A stretch of DNA of 64,000 bases from contig OZ025822.1 of NCBI GenBank assembly GCA_964019425.1, forward strand, positions 434,001 through 498,000, in the 5' to 3' direction. Under the pieces are notes generated by a model. That model had not been told where the DNA came from. It did no database searches and worked only from the letters and a program-made list of their open reading frames with translations. The position numbers were made by a program, and so were the translations under genes. Of the stretch, positions 31,820 through 43,532 are shown piece after piece; within the stretch, counting starts at the first letter, position 1, and each line of letters opens with the position of its first letter. The DNA is from Flectonema sp. DT1601. Taxonomy: Eukaryota > Euglenozoa > Diplonemea > Diplonemida > Diplonemidae.

Positions 31820-32063
31820 TACGAATAAAAAAAATATATGATTTCAACACGACCTCATTACCTCTTATTTAAAAAAGAGATTAAATCGTTCAACGAAGTG
31901 ATACAATTAGTACCAGTGACTTCAGTGATGGTGCAGTGACACTCTCCTGCATGTACAACCTGTTGATGGTATTCAACTGTTTTCATTTTTATATAAATTT
32001 TTTTTATTTTTATATTTACATTGCAACCCTCAGAACCTAAATATAAAACAACAACACCAAACA

Positions 32064-34757
32064 ATGATAACTAGAACATTTTCTTGCATATTTCTATTGT
32101 TTTTATCTACAGCGGCTATGCCTACAAGTCCCGTTGGAACAGCTGGTCGGAGAACGTATTGCATGTTTGATCTTTATAATACTTGTCCGAGTATTTCAGA
32201 GGTAGATACCACTGGGAAAGTTGAAGAATTAGGAGGTGTCTGTAAAATCGAAGTAAAATTTACTCATTCCGATGAATGGTTTCTATGTGCAGGAACAATA
32301 GTAGGAGAGCATCACTTATTAACGACGCTGCAGTGTACTTATGATCCATGCAAAGGTTCGTATGAAATAATTAGAGTTCGATGTGGATATGAAGTTGATC
32401 CATTATCTGGAAACGTTCACAGCAGATACGGAACGTCACATGCAACATGCTTGTCAGGAAGAAGTAAATACTCGCCTGGTTGTGGGGATCAACCTCATCC
32501 AAAAGGAGATATGGAATCGTGTCACTCAAAACACGACATTCAATTATGTTATTTAGACAGACGAGTCTCAGATACCCAAATCATCCAACTTGCAACTTCT
32601 ATCGAAGGACCTGATTCATACCACATAAACTGGTACGATGAATACTCCGGCATTCAAATTTCAAAACAAGTATCACAACCCCAACAGATAAGCATGACCA
32701 GTATGATACTTAACAACATATCAGAACCTGTTAGAGGTACTCCTATGTTAGTTAGATATGGTAACACATATGGTATTCTCGGAATGTACAGCAATGAATA
32801 TGGCTGCACTCGTTTATTTAATAAGATATCACCTATTAACAAACGGATTATTAATCTTAGTATGGATCTTGTTTCGAGACCTCGATCAAGGTGTCAGTTT
32901 GTACCTTACGTGTCAAACTTTTTAAACCTGCCAATGTCAGCAACCAGGGGAGTTATTCTTTATGGTCCGCAGTCTATTCAAAAATCAAGTAACTACGTCA
33001 TCGCTACTCCTGGTCAGTTTGTTGAGTCTTTCTACACAATTCGTAATGTCGGAGAATTGGCGGCTTTTAACATAACTGGAAGGGTTTTTGTGTGTAAGGA
33101 GATGTCATCCTTAGCGAACTGTGTTTTTGCAGCTTACACGACACCAGTTGTTAAAGTGTCAGCTCACGATGTGATAAAACTGATAGCAGCGTTTCACTTA
33201 CCTTTCGGAGAGGGACGATATTTCTTGTCAGGGATTTGGTACAGTGATTCCAGCTGCCACAGCACCGATGGATTTTTGATGCATGTCGCTACCATTGATA
33301 TCGGTAGAGCCATTGATATTCCTCTTTGTGATCCTCTGAAGTGCCACACGAGTCATTTTTGTTATGATAATGGGTGTGTTCACAATTCAAAGAAATGCTT
33401 GAATAAAGTATGTAAAGATAGCGAATTATGCTGTAGTGGTGGTTGTATGGAAAATTGCCCGACTCCAATGCCTCCAACGCCAAAGCCTACCGATTCTGAA
33501 GAAGTGAGAACTCCATCACCAGCATTTTCAAATAGTTGTAAACATTGTCCTAGTGGAAGGTGTAAGTTAATACATGGTACCTTTTCCTGTATTACGTCAC
33601 CAATTATATATTGTGCTTATCATGAAGAATGTCCACAATACTTTGGATGTAGTCAAAAAGGTTTCTGTACCAATGCGTGTAATCAGATGAATTGCGACTA
33701 CGAACTCTGTACTTTAAATGGAAATGGAGCACCTCGCTGTGTTAATGGAACTCTTACTCCGTTGGTTTCACAACTTAAAAAAAAAATTGGACTTGTTGGG
33801 CATTTCCCGTTGGCAAGTTGTAAGGTATTCATGCAGAATGAACACATCACTTATCAACTTAATAATTATATAAGAATGGTAATCGGTGATCGAGGTGCGA
33901 CTATTGCATATGAATGTGGTTCTCTGTACTTTTTCATCGTCGCGGACGTTCCTCTCTCATTTACACCATCTTATGCAAGGGAAACGTTAGCGAAAGTATT
34001 GGAGTTCAGTGCTACCAGTTCACTGCTTGACGCGCTAGGTGACCTAAACGTTGAAGTAAAAACCCACTTAAGTAACCCTTGTGTGGTCAAACACGGTGCT
34101 GGATACCTCGCTGGAACTAAGTGTATTTTGTTTTCTTGCAGTAACGGATATTCATTGCAAAGGAATACTAATGTTTGTACCCCTCCAGAAGGTAGTGACT
34201 ATAAACGTAGCAGCACTAATAGCGTTTCCACGGCAATTGGGTTGGCATGTGGTGGAGTTGTTTTGTTGGTGTTAATCATCGTTATAGTTAGTTATTATAC
34301 GGGATGTTTTTGCAAACGTAAAAAGTCGGAGGAAGCATCTGAGCAACCGACCAACACCCGTCCTCGATCCTCACGTATTACACACGGTCCTCGTAGGCAG
34401 TACTTGTACAGACCACGAACGCCTACTAATAATGCTCCTGACTTAAGCCCAGGTAAGATGTCTACAGCTACAGAAATTCCTGTTGGTATTCCTGTTGGGT
34501 TGGTTCTACCAATTGAAGTGTCACTACCAGCGATGAGTCCTTTGAGTGGAGTTGCTGATCCAATTGATATCGACCCTGAGTTATTAGAAGCATTCGCTGT
34601 AGCTGGCGACATCATTCCTGAAGACGCTGTTGATGAAATTGAAATGACTTACCTCGGTGACGTCATTCCCCAATTATCAGATGAAGATGAGTTTTCCCCG
34701 ATGACTTCGCCGATGCCTGGCGGTAGACGCAGGCGGCGGGTTGGAACACATGTTTAG
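32064..34757 (+). CDS. Membrane-anchored degenerate trypsin-fold protein
   Basis: 897 aa, type I membrane layout: signal peptide (TFSCIFLLFLSTAAM, residues 4-18), Cys-rich ectodomain, one membrane helix (about 720-745, ACGGVVLLVLIIVIVSYY) and a basic then acidic cytoplasmic tail. Residues about 40-270 look like a chymotrypsin-fold protease: LCAGTIVGEHHLLTTLQC stands where TAAHC would be (His replaced), HDIQLCYL holds the Asp, and PVRGTPMLV...YGILGMYS replaces GDSGGP (Ser lost). So at most one catalytic residue remains; it is probably a binding protein. A beta-sandwich-like part and two Cys-rich segments (about 410-560) follow. Ligand unknown. The weak protease resemblance is my reading and could be wrong; the membrane topology is firmer. 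Confidence 0.75.
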   Translation: MITRTFSCIFLLFLSTAAMPTSPVGTAGRRTYCMFDLYNTCPSISEVDTTGKVEELGGVCKIEVKFTHSDEWFLCAGTIVGEHHLLTTLQCTYDPCKGSYEIIRVRCGYEVDPLSGNVHSRYGTSHATCLSGRSKYSPGCGDQPHPKGDMESCHSKHDIQLCYLDRRVSDTQIIQLATSIEGPDSYHINWYDEYSGIQISKQVSQPQQISMTSMILNNISEPVRGTPMLVRYGNTYGILGMYSNEYGCTRLFNKISPINKRIINLSMDLVSRPRSRCQFVPYVSNFLNLPMSATRGVILYGPQSIQKSSNYVIATPGQFVESFYTIRNVGELAAFNITGRVFVCKEMSSLANCVFAAYTTPVVKVSAHDVIKLIAAFHLPFGEGRYFLSGIWYSDSSCHSTDGFLMHVATIDIGRAIDIPLCDPLKCHTSHFCYDNGCVHNSKKCLNKVCKDSELCCSGGCMENCPTPMPPTPKPTDSEEVRTPSPAFSNSCKHCPSGRCKLIHGTFSCITSPIIYCAYHEECPQYFGCSQKGFCTNACNQMNCDYELCTLNGNGAPRCVNGTLTPLVSQLKKKIGLVGHFPLASCKVFMQNEHITYQLNNYIRMVIGDRGATIAYECGSLYFFIVADVPLSFTPSYARETLAKVLEFSATSSLLDALGDLNVEVKTHLSNPCVVKHGAGYLAGTKCILFSCSNGYSLQRNTNVCTPPEGSDYKRSSTNSVSTAIGLACGGVVLLVLIIVIVSYYTGCFCKRKKSEEASEQPTNTRPRSSRITHGPRRQYLYRPRTPTNNAPDLSPGKMSTATEIPVGIPVGLVLPIEVSLPAMSPLSGVADPIDIDPELLEAFAVAGDIIPEDAVDEIEMTYLGDVIPQLSDEDEFSPMTSPMPGGRRRRRVGTHV

Positions 34758-35056
34758 ATTATTTTTTTGAGAAACTATAATTATTTTTTTTACGTTCTGT
34801 CACTGTCTTGAAAAAGAAGACGTAGAATGCCTGAGACCTAAACAATGAGCGCCCTTTCGGTTCGAGGTCTCGTTCGTTATTGGGATCGCTACTGAGAAAT
34901 CACCTTTTTGTGATATTGTATGAAAGTATAAACCTTTTTTAAAAAAATTCCCCGCCCACCTCTCTTCTTTTTTTTCACGCAATTCTGTTTTTACGATTCA
35001 GGTTTGAAGCCTATCGTAAAGCAACTCGGAAATAAAAAAACCTCAGTTCCACAACT

Positions 35057-35088
<32 letters not shown>

Positions 35089-35528
35089 GATACTATTTCT
35101 ATGTCAGCTGTCTTATTTACATGAGAATGTTGAAAAATCTTTCTTTACTTGTTAGTTGATACCCGTAGACAAATAGGTCTGGCGCAGTTATGACCATAAA
35201 CTAACAATTATCTTACCTGATCCTTTTGTTTTCATTTCTTGCTGAGTGATATGGCTATGTGCTGCCCAATTTTTGTGGTACTTTTTATAAAGCTTTCGAT
35301 AAGCCCACAGTAGCTTTGGACAACTGGGGGTGAACGATCCTCGGTACTGGTCCGGGGGTTTCTATTTTCTTTCGTGGTATGTGGACATATGGCACATGTC
35401 GTATTATAAAATAAGATGTTGAAAATAGAATAATTTCTTTTACATTCTTTTCCACCTTCCACTCCCAGATCGTTTCTCTTGTATGTTCGTTAGTTGTTTT
35501 CAACATGTTAGCCTCTGGGCAAGGTGCG

Positions 35529-35614
35529 AACTGGAAGTCGATCACTTCCGAACGAAGCTATAAAACTACAATCTTCGCGTTGATGCGGGCTACCCAGACC
35601 CCTCGTAGTCATCA
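35529..35614 (+). repeat. Dispersed repeat family 1, 5' part (copy D)
   Basis: Begins AACTGGAAGTCGATCACTTC and ends with CTACCCAGACCCCTC then AGTCATCA. Matches 56846-56942 with small indels. A possible fragment (GATCACGTTCC and TATAAAAC blocks) is at about 17829-17865. Confidence 0.65.
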
Positions 35615-35847
35615 GTTCTGTATTTTGCTAACTTAATACAACACGCGTCTTGATACGTCTGGCGGTGCCACAAGACTCGATATCTCTAGAATACCCTCTG
35701 AGCATGAGTGGAAACCTTTTTATTTTTTATTATTCATTCCCCATAAACATAACTCAGCCCCACTCATTAGTTGGTATCCCGCGTTCACTGATATTTATAT
35801 AAGGGGACTGTGTTAAATGGTAAAAAGAAATAACCATGTTGACGTAG

Positions 35848-36032
35848 TCCCTTTGCTGAGAAGTGCAAACGCGATGAGTAGGACAGGCCTGACACCGCAG
35901 TGTCCTCCTTACTGTCTTCGCTGAAGAGGACTGGGTAAGGGGAATGGGTCTGAAGAAAAAGATTTCTTAATTTTAGCCCGAAAACCAACCATTTGATTTT
36001 TTTTTGATTGACTGAAAACTATTAATACAAAC
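35848..36032 (+). repeat. Dispersed repeat family 1, copy B
   Basis: Same ordered blocks as copy A at 28981-29190, including CTGGGTAAGGGGAAT and GAAAACCAACCATT, plus a GGACAGGCCTGA block echoed at about 56959. Confidence 0.75.
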
Positions 36033-36571
36033 CTTTTTATTTACACGAGCACTCTTAGCATCACTCTCCCCTTTATTTCATCGATCCTGTATCACATTTG
36101 ATAATGTTCAGCAAACCACGCAATCTTCGTTTTTTTATTATTATTATTATTCATTTTCTTTTATCGGACGTAAAAAATTATTTATTTATTTTTATTTATT
36201 TACTTTGGTTTTCTTCGATATAAAGAGTCAAGTAAATAAATTAAAAAATTTTATTTTATTTTTTAAAATCATTTCTTATTTCTTTATTAGATTTGTACTT
36301 GTTTGTGAGAAACAAGATTCAAATTTACGTCATTCATTATTATTATTTCTTTTTTTGCTGTTTGCCCATTGTGTGATAATCACTAACTGCCCCTCCTCTC
36401 TCGCTCTCTCTCTCTCTCTCTCGATATCGAGCTTAGGATGTGACAAAAGCACCAATACCATGATGTATTTCTTAACAGGTCAAACTCACACAATGTGAAT
36501 AGTTTTCTCTGTAGTGTCCTTATGGTAACATATTTAAAAGGATACACAATTCACAAAAAAAAAAAAAAAAT

Positions 36572-37696
36572 ATGAACTATCGTTTAGACACTACATTCTC
36601 AATTTATGTAGAGATGGAGCGTCAACTTCGTCAGGACTTCGGTTGGAAACCAATTTCAAAGGGAAGTAATCGATTTAAACTTCTAATGGGTGATCGTTTC
36701 AATATAAAATATCAATGTCTGCTTGGAGAGGAGGTTATTGGATGTAAGCAACTCGTTAATTATTTTTCAAAAACTCACATGTTGACGTTGAAGAGTGCGA
36801 TGGTTAGAAGAATAAGAGAATTCTACGAACAACAACCAGATTGGCTTTCTCAATCATTTATATTAACGAAACCTAAAGAAGACAATTCGCCTGTTGATGA
36901 TTCGAATCTCCCGCCGTGGAAACGTTCAAAGCGACCGAGCAAAGACATGCAACAGTCTGCTGAGGATTTGACAATATTTTCACAAATACCAAATGATGAA
37001 AAAAATTGGATTTTAAAACCCAGCAGCGGATGTGGTGGACAGGGAATATTCATAAGCTCATCACCGAGTGAAATAATCAAAAGAGTGAACGAATCAAAAT
37101 CTGAATCTATCTTTATAGCACAACAATACATTCCAAATCCGTTATTGCTTGATGGCGGTAGAAAGTTTGATTTAAGAGTTTGGGTCCTATTAATTCACCC
37201 TTTTGAGATCTATGTCTTCACTGAGGGATCGTTGAGAACGTCGTCATACAAATATGATACTTCGGATTTAACGAATTTAAAATCTCACATAACTAACCAT
37301 TGCCTTCAAGAACAGTGTCCAGACTATGGAAAGTACGAAGAAGGAAATGAAATGTGGTACTCTGAGTTTGATGATTGGGTTAAAAAAACCCATCCAGGAG
37401 TTGACAACGCTCTCGACTCAATTAGGTCACAAACGTCAATTGTCATTAAAGAAACCCTCTCATCAGTAGAAGATCTCATCGCACTCCCTCACTCAGATCC
37501 TCCATATTTACCTTTTCAATTGTTTGGTTACGATTTCCTTGTCGATTCGGATTTTAAAGTTTGGTTGTTAGAAATAAACGGAAGTCCAGCTAGCGCAGAG
37601 AAATGGAAGAAAGACCTAGTAAGAGACATGATTGCTTTGGCAGTTGATAATCAAATTGAAAGAGATCTTGATAAACCTCATTTTGAAAAGGTCTGA
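36572..37696 (+). CDS. TTL: Tubulin-tyrosine ligase
   Basis: 374 aa, close to animal TTL (about 377), single exon. It restores the C-terminal Tyr of alpha-tubulin using ATP. Motifs of the ATP-grasp core: WILKPSSGCGGQGIFI, FDLRVWVLL, then HITNHCLQEQ and GKYEEGNEMW, which match TTL itself rather than the TTLL glutamylases/glycylases. LFGYDFLVDSDFKVWLLEIN then GSPASAEK matches the TTL end (VNGAPACAQK). The ATG follows an A-run and one T. An out-of-frame upstream ATG lies at 36522. It fits with kinesin-13 and polycystin in the window as a microtubule or cilium gene, though co-location need not mean co-function. Confidence 0.93.
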   Translation: MNYRLDTTFSIYVEMERQLRQDFGWKPISKGSNRFKLLMGDRFNIKYQCLLGEEVIGCKQLVNYFSKTHMLTLKSAMVRRIREFYEQQPDWLSQSFILTKPKEDNSPVDDSNLPPWKRSKRPSKDMQQSAEDLTIFSQIPNDEKNWILKPSSGCGGQGIFISSSPSEIIKRVNESKSESIFIAQQYIPNPLLLDGGRKFDLRVWVLLIHPFEIYVFTEGSLRTSSYKYDTSDLTNLKSHITNHCLQEQCPDYGKYEEGNEMWYSEFDDWVKKTHPGVDNALDSIRSQTSIVIKETLSSVEDLIALPHSDPPYLPFQLFGYDFLVDSDFKVWLLEINGSPASAEKWKKDLVRDMIALAVDNQIERDLDKPHFEKV

Positions 37697-37875
37697 GCTG
37701 TTAGCTTGTAAAACCTGTATCCCCCCCTTCCCTCTACAATATTATTATTTTTTATTATTAGATATTTTATTACAGCTGCTGTGGAAGAAAAAAATAATGC
37801 AAAAAAAGCTATTGATTATCGGTTTTTCTTTTCAACAGAGAAGGGGAGGGGTCAAAAAAAAAAAGGAAAAGAAAT

Positions 37876-38184
37876 ATGGCCAGCCTATATCGATATACAG
37901 TTGTCACTTCTGACAATAAACGTTTTGATATCGATCGCTCTGTCTTGTTGAGTTGTCAGTATTTTGAGAAACTTATTGCTGAAGTTGGTGACTCGCGAGA
38001 GTTACACATCTCACGATCGAGTACGTCGTTTGGTAAAATCAAACAAATATTAGAAAACAGTGACGTCATTCCAACGTTTCAGAGACTTCCAAAACTTGAG
38101 AAGGAGATTCTTCGCAAAGATATGTCATTCTTCTTTGGGAGTGATGACGATATAACTGTGATGACTGAATTGTGGCTGCGATAA
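37876..38184 (+). CDS. Small BTB/POZ (KCTD- or Skp1-like) domain protein
   Basis: 102 aa. YRYTVVTSDNKRFDIDRSVL resembles the first strands of BTB/Skp1 POZ folds. The later HISRSSTSFGKIKQILEN and LEKEILRKDMSFFFG resemble the T1/KCTD pattern (DR..xF..IL..L, then L..E..FF). BTB domains mediate dimerisation and often recruit cullin-3 ligases. Nothing follows the domain, so it would act as a stand-alone adaptor. An acceptor-like TTTTCAACAG ends 37838, 38 nt upstream, and an A-rich leader precedes the ATG. Confidence 0.6.
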   Translation: MASLYRYTVVTSDNKRFDIDRSVLLSCQYFEKLIAEVGDSRELHISRSSTSFGKIKQILENSDVIPTFQRLPKLEKEILRKDMSFFFGSDDDITVMTELWLR

Positions 38185-38352
38185 TATGAGAGACTTCTCC
38201 CCCTCATTATGATGAGTATTCTATCTCCCTCGTCTATCCTCTTGCTACTATCCTTTTTTTAGATGTCTTATTAGGTTCTCTTTCTTTCTTAATTCTCATT
38301 TTTATCTCAGTTCACGAAACACTCCCCCCTCAAAAAAAAAAAAAAAAAAAAA

Positions 38353-40368
38353 ATGCAACGTCACTACGATGACATGAGAAAGATGTTTGAGCGAGTCCCC
38401 GATAGTCCAATTGACTACACCGTGAACGCTGTTGATATTATTGGAAATATGGGGACTCAGGTTTTCACAGCAAAGTTTAATTTCGAATTAACTGTCTTGA
38501 ATAAGAATGGAGCACAAGTAGGACTACTACCACCAGGTGCTGCAGTTGAAGAGTGTCAATGCAAACGACTAAGGGATGCTGTAATCTTAGGTAAGGCGGA
38601 CCCAATAACAGAAGAAGACGGTCGTGTGACATTCTTATCGGAAGCAACTCACTTCGTTACATCAAATCAAGGTGTTTATCATGTTACTTTAAAAGTTCAG
38701 GTTCCATACAACACTTCACAAAAACAAGCTGTCACGGTTACCATCCCTCGCAGTACAAGAACCACTCTCGAGGCTACTATTCCTATTAAAAACATAACCG
38801 TTTCCATACCGCAATCTGTTTCACTGGAGCAAAAAGAATCCGATGCGAAGACTGTCGTCACCGCTACAGTCCTACCTTCAACATCACTTTCTATTAAATG
38901 GACTAAGAATGCTGAGCAAAAGAAGAACATTAGCAGCGGTAAGATAGACGTTCCGGTGATAAAACCAAAAGCAGTGAAAGAGATGTTGATAACTTCTGGT
39001 CAAGATTATGTTCACAGTATCGGAGGTGGGATTTGTCAGACTTCGTTATTTCAACATTTCACGATAATAAACGGATCGGTTGCCGTATTCACATTTGAGA
39101 TCGGAATCGATCACGGAACTACTATAAAGTCACGGGATCTTACAGAAAAACCCGTCGAAGTCAAAGACAGAATCAAAACATCGACTTCAAAAGCTCGCAT
39201 CCTCAGCTGTGATGGTTCTGGAATTGCAAAATGGGATGTCCTCGATCATCCTGAGAAGTCCAGAACACAACTTTTAAAAGTTCAAATGGAAAGCAGCGCA
39301 GAAGGACAAGTCCACTTCACTATCTCAGCCGAACTGGAAATGTGTGGAACTTCTTGCCTTATTCAAATGCCAACAATAACACCAATCGGAACAGGAAGAA
39401 ATAAAGGAAATATTGCAATTCAGGCTCGTACAGCTGTAGAGATTCAAGAGGTTGAGGTCAAGAGATTGTCTAAAGTTGACATTTTAGAGATGCCTCAAAC
39501 ACTTGTAAACTATGCTGGAATCTTACACTGTTATAAATTTCTTACATCTCAAACAAGTTTGTTATTATCAGTAAAGAAACACGACGATGTAGATGTTCTT
39601 GTGGCTACAGCTGAACAAGCTCATTACACTGTTACTCATACTGGTGAACATTTGTTTTATCACTTGGCTTTTAAAGTTCGTAATACGCAATGTCAGTTTG
39701 CAAGAGTAACTATTCCATCGGGTAGTACAATCTGGTCTGCATTAGTTCAAGGATCAGCTGTGAAGCCTAGTCAAGATAGAGAAGGAAGTACTCTACTTCC
39801 ACTAGTTAAAGGAAGTGATAAGACTTTTAGCGCTGAGTTGCTTTTTGTAAAACCATCTCCGCTGTCAGATAGTCAGAAGGCTCACACATTAAAAATTGAA
39901 CTACCGACTTTAAATATCCCAGTTAATCATTTGTATGTTACTCTTTGGATGCCTGAGAAGAACTCTTTTTCAGCGTGGGAAGGTGACTTATTGGAAGTTC
40001 AGTATTGGAGTTCACCACCATCCATTTCTGAAGGTGAAGGAGGTCAAAAGAATGTTGCTCGCCATGCACCAGCACAGATGTGGGCGAACTGTGCTGATTC
40101 CTGTTCAAGCAGTCTTAGCGATGAAGATACTGATGAAGAAGACGATGATTCATACATTGCTCCTGTCAACACGAATGATGTTGCTGCGGGGATCAAGCCC
40201 CTCACTTTTAAATCTACTCCCCTACACACCGGTCGTCAATTCCAACTTGAGAAACTTCTTGTCACCCCAAACCAAAAACTATCTCTCTCTTGCGAAACAG
40301 CCCTCACAAAAGAGAGGAAACCCCGTACTCTTCAGGAACAGAAAAAGAGCCAGTGCTATGTTCAATGA
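38353..40368 (+). CDS. Unrecognised beta-rich 671-aa protein
   Basis: Single exon; the ATG directly follows an A-run of about 20, and an acceptor-like TTTATCTCAG ends 38310. No family is recognised with confidence. The body alternates beta-strand-like segments rich in Val/Thr/Ile with repeated TIP or IPR turns. A stretch near residues 430-490 (ARVTIPSGSTIWSALVQGSA then KPSQDREGSTLLPL) follows a pattern I associate with large beta-sandwich proteins of bacteria and protists. There is no signal peptide or membrane helix, so it is probably cytosolic. The C-terminus is acidic (DEDTDEEDDD) then basic. It may be a scaffold, but this is a guess. Confidence 0.75.
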   Translation: MQRHYDDMRKMFERVPDSPIDYTVNAVDIIGNMGTQVFTAKFNFELTVLNKNGAQVGLLPPGAAVEECQCKRLRDAVILGKADPITEEDGRVTFLSEATHFVTSNQGVYHVTLKVQVPYNTSQKQAVTVTIPRSTRTTLEATIPIKNITVSIPQSVSLEQKESDAKTVVTATVLPSTSLSIKWTKNAEQKKNISSGKIDVPVIKPKAVKEMLITSGQDYVHSIGGGICQTSLFQHFTIINGSVAVFTFEIGIDHGTTIKSRDLTEKPVEVKDRIKTSTSKARILSCDGSGIAKWDVLDHPEKSRTQLLKVQMESSAEGQVHFTISAELEMCGTSCLIQMPTITPIGTGRNKGNIAIQARTAVEIQEVEVKRLSKVDILEMPQTLVNYAGILHCYKFLTSQTSLLLSVKKHDDVDVLVATAEQAHYTVTHTGEHLFYHLAFKVRNTQCQFARVTIPSGSTIWSALVQGSAVKPSQDREGSTLLPLVKGSDKTFSAELLFVKPSPLSDSQKAHTLKIELPTLNIPVNHLYVTLWMPEKNSFSAWEGDLLEVQYWSSPPSISEGEGGQKNVARHAPAQMWANCADSCSSSLSDEDTDEEDDDSYIAPVNTNDVAAGIKPLTFKSTPLHTGRQFQLEKLLVTPNQKLSLSCETALTKERKPRTLQEQKKSQCYVQ

Positions 40369-41689
40369 TGGAAGTAAACTCTTTTTTTTATGATATGAAA
40401 TTATTTAACATTCTAAAGAGCTAATTGAATGACAGCTTTGATAATAAATAACGGAAGTGTTAAGCTAAAGAGTTTAGTTAGGATGGGGAAAAAGTTTCTT
40501 CTTCTTTTATTTTTGATCTCGAGTATTCAATTTTTTGATGTTCAAAAGTGATTAGCCTTTCCTACCCCTGCACCCCCTCGTTTTTTTTGTCCCCTTTCCT
40601 AGTTTTTTTACCCTCTTTTTTCCACCTAACAAACCAACAGTGGTAACGACAATGGAATAAGAACGATAAACAACTCGTAGAACCTACTCAGCTTGAGAAC
40701 ACTAGTTTTTACGGTTTGTGTACAAGCGTTTTCGTCTCCTCTTTTTTCCACTTTCTCATTCTTTTCCTTGGCTTTTATTGCGAAAAATGGGTTTCGTTTT
40801 GTTTGCCTCCGTTTTGGTTTGCTAGGTTGGCTGAAAAAGAATTTTTTTTTTTTCTTTTCCGTGCGAAAAATTCGTTTTCTTTAAAAAAAAAAAAACATTG
40901 ACGATATTGTACCCTTCGCAGTCTAACTGAATACTGGTTATCTTTATCGGCATATGAAACGGTCGGTTGATTAATTGCGAAACCTCACACAAAAAAAAAA
41001 AAAAAAAAAATTAAATGAGCGAACGCCGAAGTTAAGAAATCGGAAACTTCCCTAGCCTAAATCCTCGATCGCGGAAAAAAAAAAACAAAAACAAAAAAAA
41101 GTCTTTTTCGTTGTTATATTCTATTTCAACATTCTTGTGAGATGCTTACTTTTCATTTCCCCTCCCTTTTTTTTCTTTGTTTCTTTTTTCCCCTCTTAAC
41201 TTTTTTGTGGGTAGGCCAACAAAGAGAACGAGAGGCAGAATGACTACCATTTACTAACTTAATACCATACCCACGAAAAAAAAAAAAAAGAACAAAACCA
41301 TGAGTAGCAGGCGAGCAAATGCCTAATAACTTAAAACTAAAAAAAAATAGGAGAAGAAAAAAAAAAAAAAAAAAGAAATGAAAAAAAAATAATAATTCTC
41401 CAGTTTTGCTTCGCGTGGAAGCCCCCACTTTTTATAGCTTATTTTCACGGTGCTTACACGTATTCCGCTGATCGTTTGAATATTTTTTTTTTTTTTTTTG
41501 TGTGAATTTGAACGTTTTAAATTACAGACACGGATTATTCAGATACTACAAAAAAAAAAAAGAATAAAAAAAGAGAAAACTTTTTACTGAAAACACTTAA
41601 CCTGCGAATTACGTATTTCACATGTTTTTTTCATTCAATTACAGCAAACCATCGGGGAGGGGTACAGAGTGGTTTCGCACTGCTAAGTA
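40369..41689 (+). other. Gene-free stretch before the UBE2O-like gene
   Basis: No coding sequence seen; many A and T runs. An acceptor-like TCAATTACAG ends 41644, and an in-frame stop (41684-41686) sits just before the ATG at 41690. Confidence 0.6.
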
Positions 41690-43498
41690 ATGTATGAAAT
41701 GTACGATTCGAGAGGGGAAGGAAAGGAAAAAGGATTCCAATTTAAAATCCAAGCTGACGATGTCGTCATCATGGAAAAGTCTGTTGTAGAATCCCAAGGA
41801 GGTATTTGGGAAAATAATTTCGAAAATAGAATTGGGATCGTTGAGAAAGTAAGTGGACAAGATGATGGCGATGAACTTACAAATGACAATGATGATCATA
41901 TAGCTAGGGTTTGGTGGCTTGATCCAACGAAAAAGAAATTTAGACAAAAAGGAAAAACTGAAAATCAAAACATCCGATACCTCACAGTCATTGATAGATT
42001 CTATGAGATTGGAGATGGCGTTACTCTCAAAGACTATACAAAACAAGGACAGATCACAGCAATCAAATGTACTCAACAGGTTCGAACATCTGAAGGTATC
42101 GATGTCGAAATCAACTCCAGCGACCTACTACTCCCCTGCTCTCCTCTATCTGATTTCGCAACAGTTCAATTATACGCTGGACGAGCACCTGTATTGTGTA
42201 ATATAGAAGAAACTCATTTAGACATTATTATAAAAATGCCCGATGGTGATGTTTGTTGTTTACTTGATGCTTGCAACTCAAACACCGAATTGGGTGAACT
42301 TCTTGAAAGTAGTAACGAGTCGGCTATGTCTCCTATTTATCAACTTAACTTCTACCCTTCACAAACAATATACTGCCCAGCAGCTTTTAAAAATTACGCG
42401 TACTACATATCTGGTCGTTATAAGAAGTCGCATGAGAGAGGTTTGTTTTAGTTTATTTTTTTATTGATAACCTTCTCATTTTATCTGATGATCAACTTAC
42501 ATATTCATTTGACTGCTGTTTTCTTAGCTTCGGCATTGATGACAAATATGTAGATAGTAACTTTCTGATGTTGTATTCTTGTTTTAAGTTATCTTCCTGT
42601 TGCTGTTGCCTCTCTCTCTGTTATCGAGAGTAGTGACTTCTGTCTACAATCAACACTCACATCTGATGATCAACTTACATATTCATTTGACTGCTGTTTT
42701 CTTAGCTCCGGCATTGATGACAAATATGTAGATAGTAACCTTCTGATGTTGTATTCTTGTTTTCAGTTATCTTCCTGTTGCTGTTGCCTCTCTCTCTGTT
42801 ATCGAGAGTAGTGACTTCTGTCTACAATCAACACTCACATCTGATGATCAACTTACATATTCATTTGACTGCTGTTTTCTTAGCTCCGGCATTGATGACA
42901 AATATGTAGATAGTAACCTTCTGATGTTGTATTCTTGTTTTCAGTTATCTTCCTGTTGCTGTTGCCTCTCTCTCTGTTATCGAGAGTAGTGACTTCTGTC
43001 CACAATCAACACTCACATCTGATGATCAACTTACATATTCATTTGACTGCTGTTTTCTTAGCTTCGGCATTGATGACAAATATGTAGATAGTAACTTTCT
43101 GATGTTGTATTCTTGTTTTCAGTTATCTTCCTGTTGCTGTTGCCTCTCTCTCTGTTATCGAGAGTAGTGACTTCTGTCCACAATCAACACTCACATCTGA
43201 TGATCAACTTACATATTCATTTGACTGCTGTTTTCTTAGCTTCGGCATTGATGACAAATATGTAGATAGTAACCTTCTGATGTTGTATTCTTGTTTTCAG
43301 TTATCTTCCTGTTGCTGTTGCCTCTCTCTCTGTTATCGAGAGTAGTGACTTCTGTCCACAATCAACACTCACATCTGATGATCAACTTACATATTCATTT
43401 GACTGCTGTTTTCTTAGCTTCGGCATTGATGACAAATATGTAGATAGTAACTTTCTGATGTTGTATTCTTGTTTTCAGTTATCTTCCTGTTGCTGTTG

Positions 43499-43532
<34 letters not shown>

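Larger units (their letters stand above)
34758..36571 (+). other. Gene-free stretch with dispersed repeats and hairpins
   Basis: No coding sequence seen. A hairpin GAGACCT/AGGTCTC lies near 34832-34871. Dispersed repeat pieces are at 35529-35614 and 35848-36032. A (CT)n tract is near 36400. An acceptor-like CTTAACAG ends at 36478. Confidence 0.6.
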
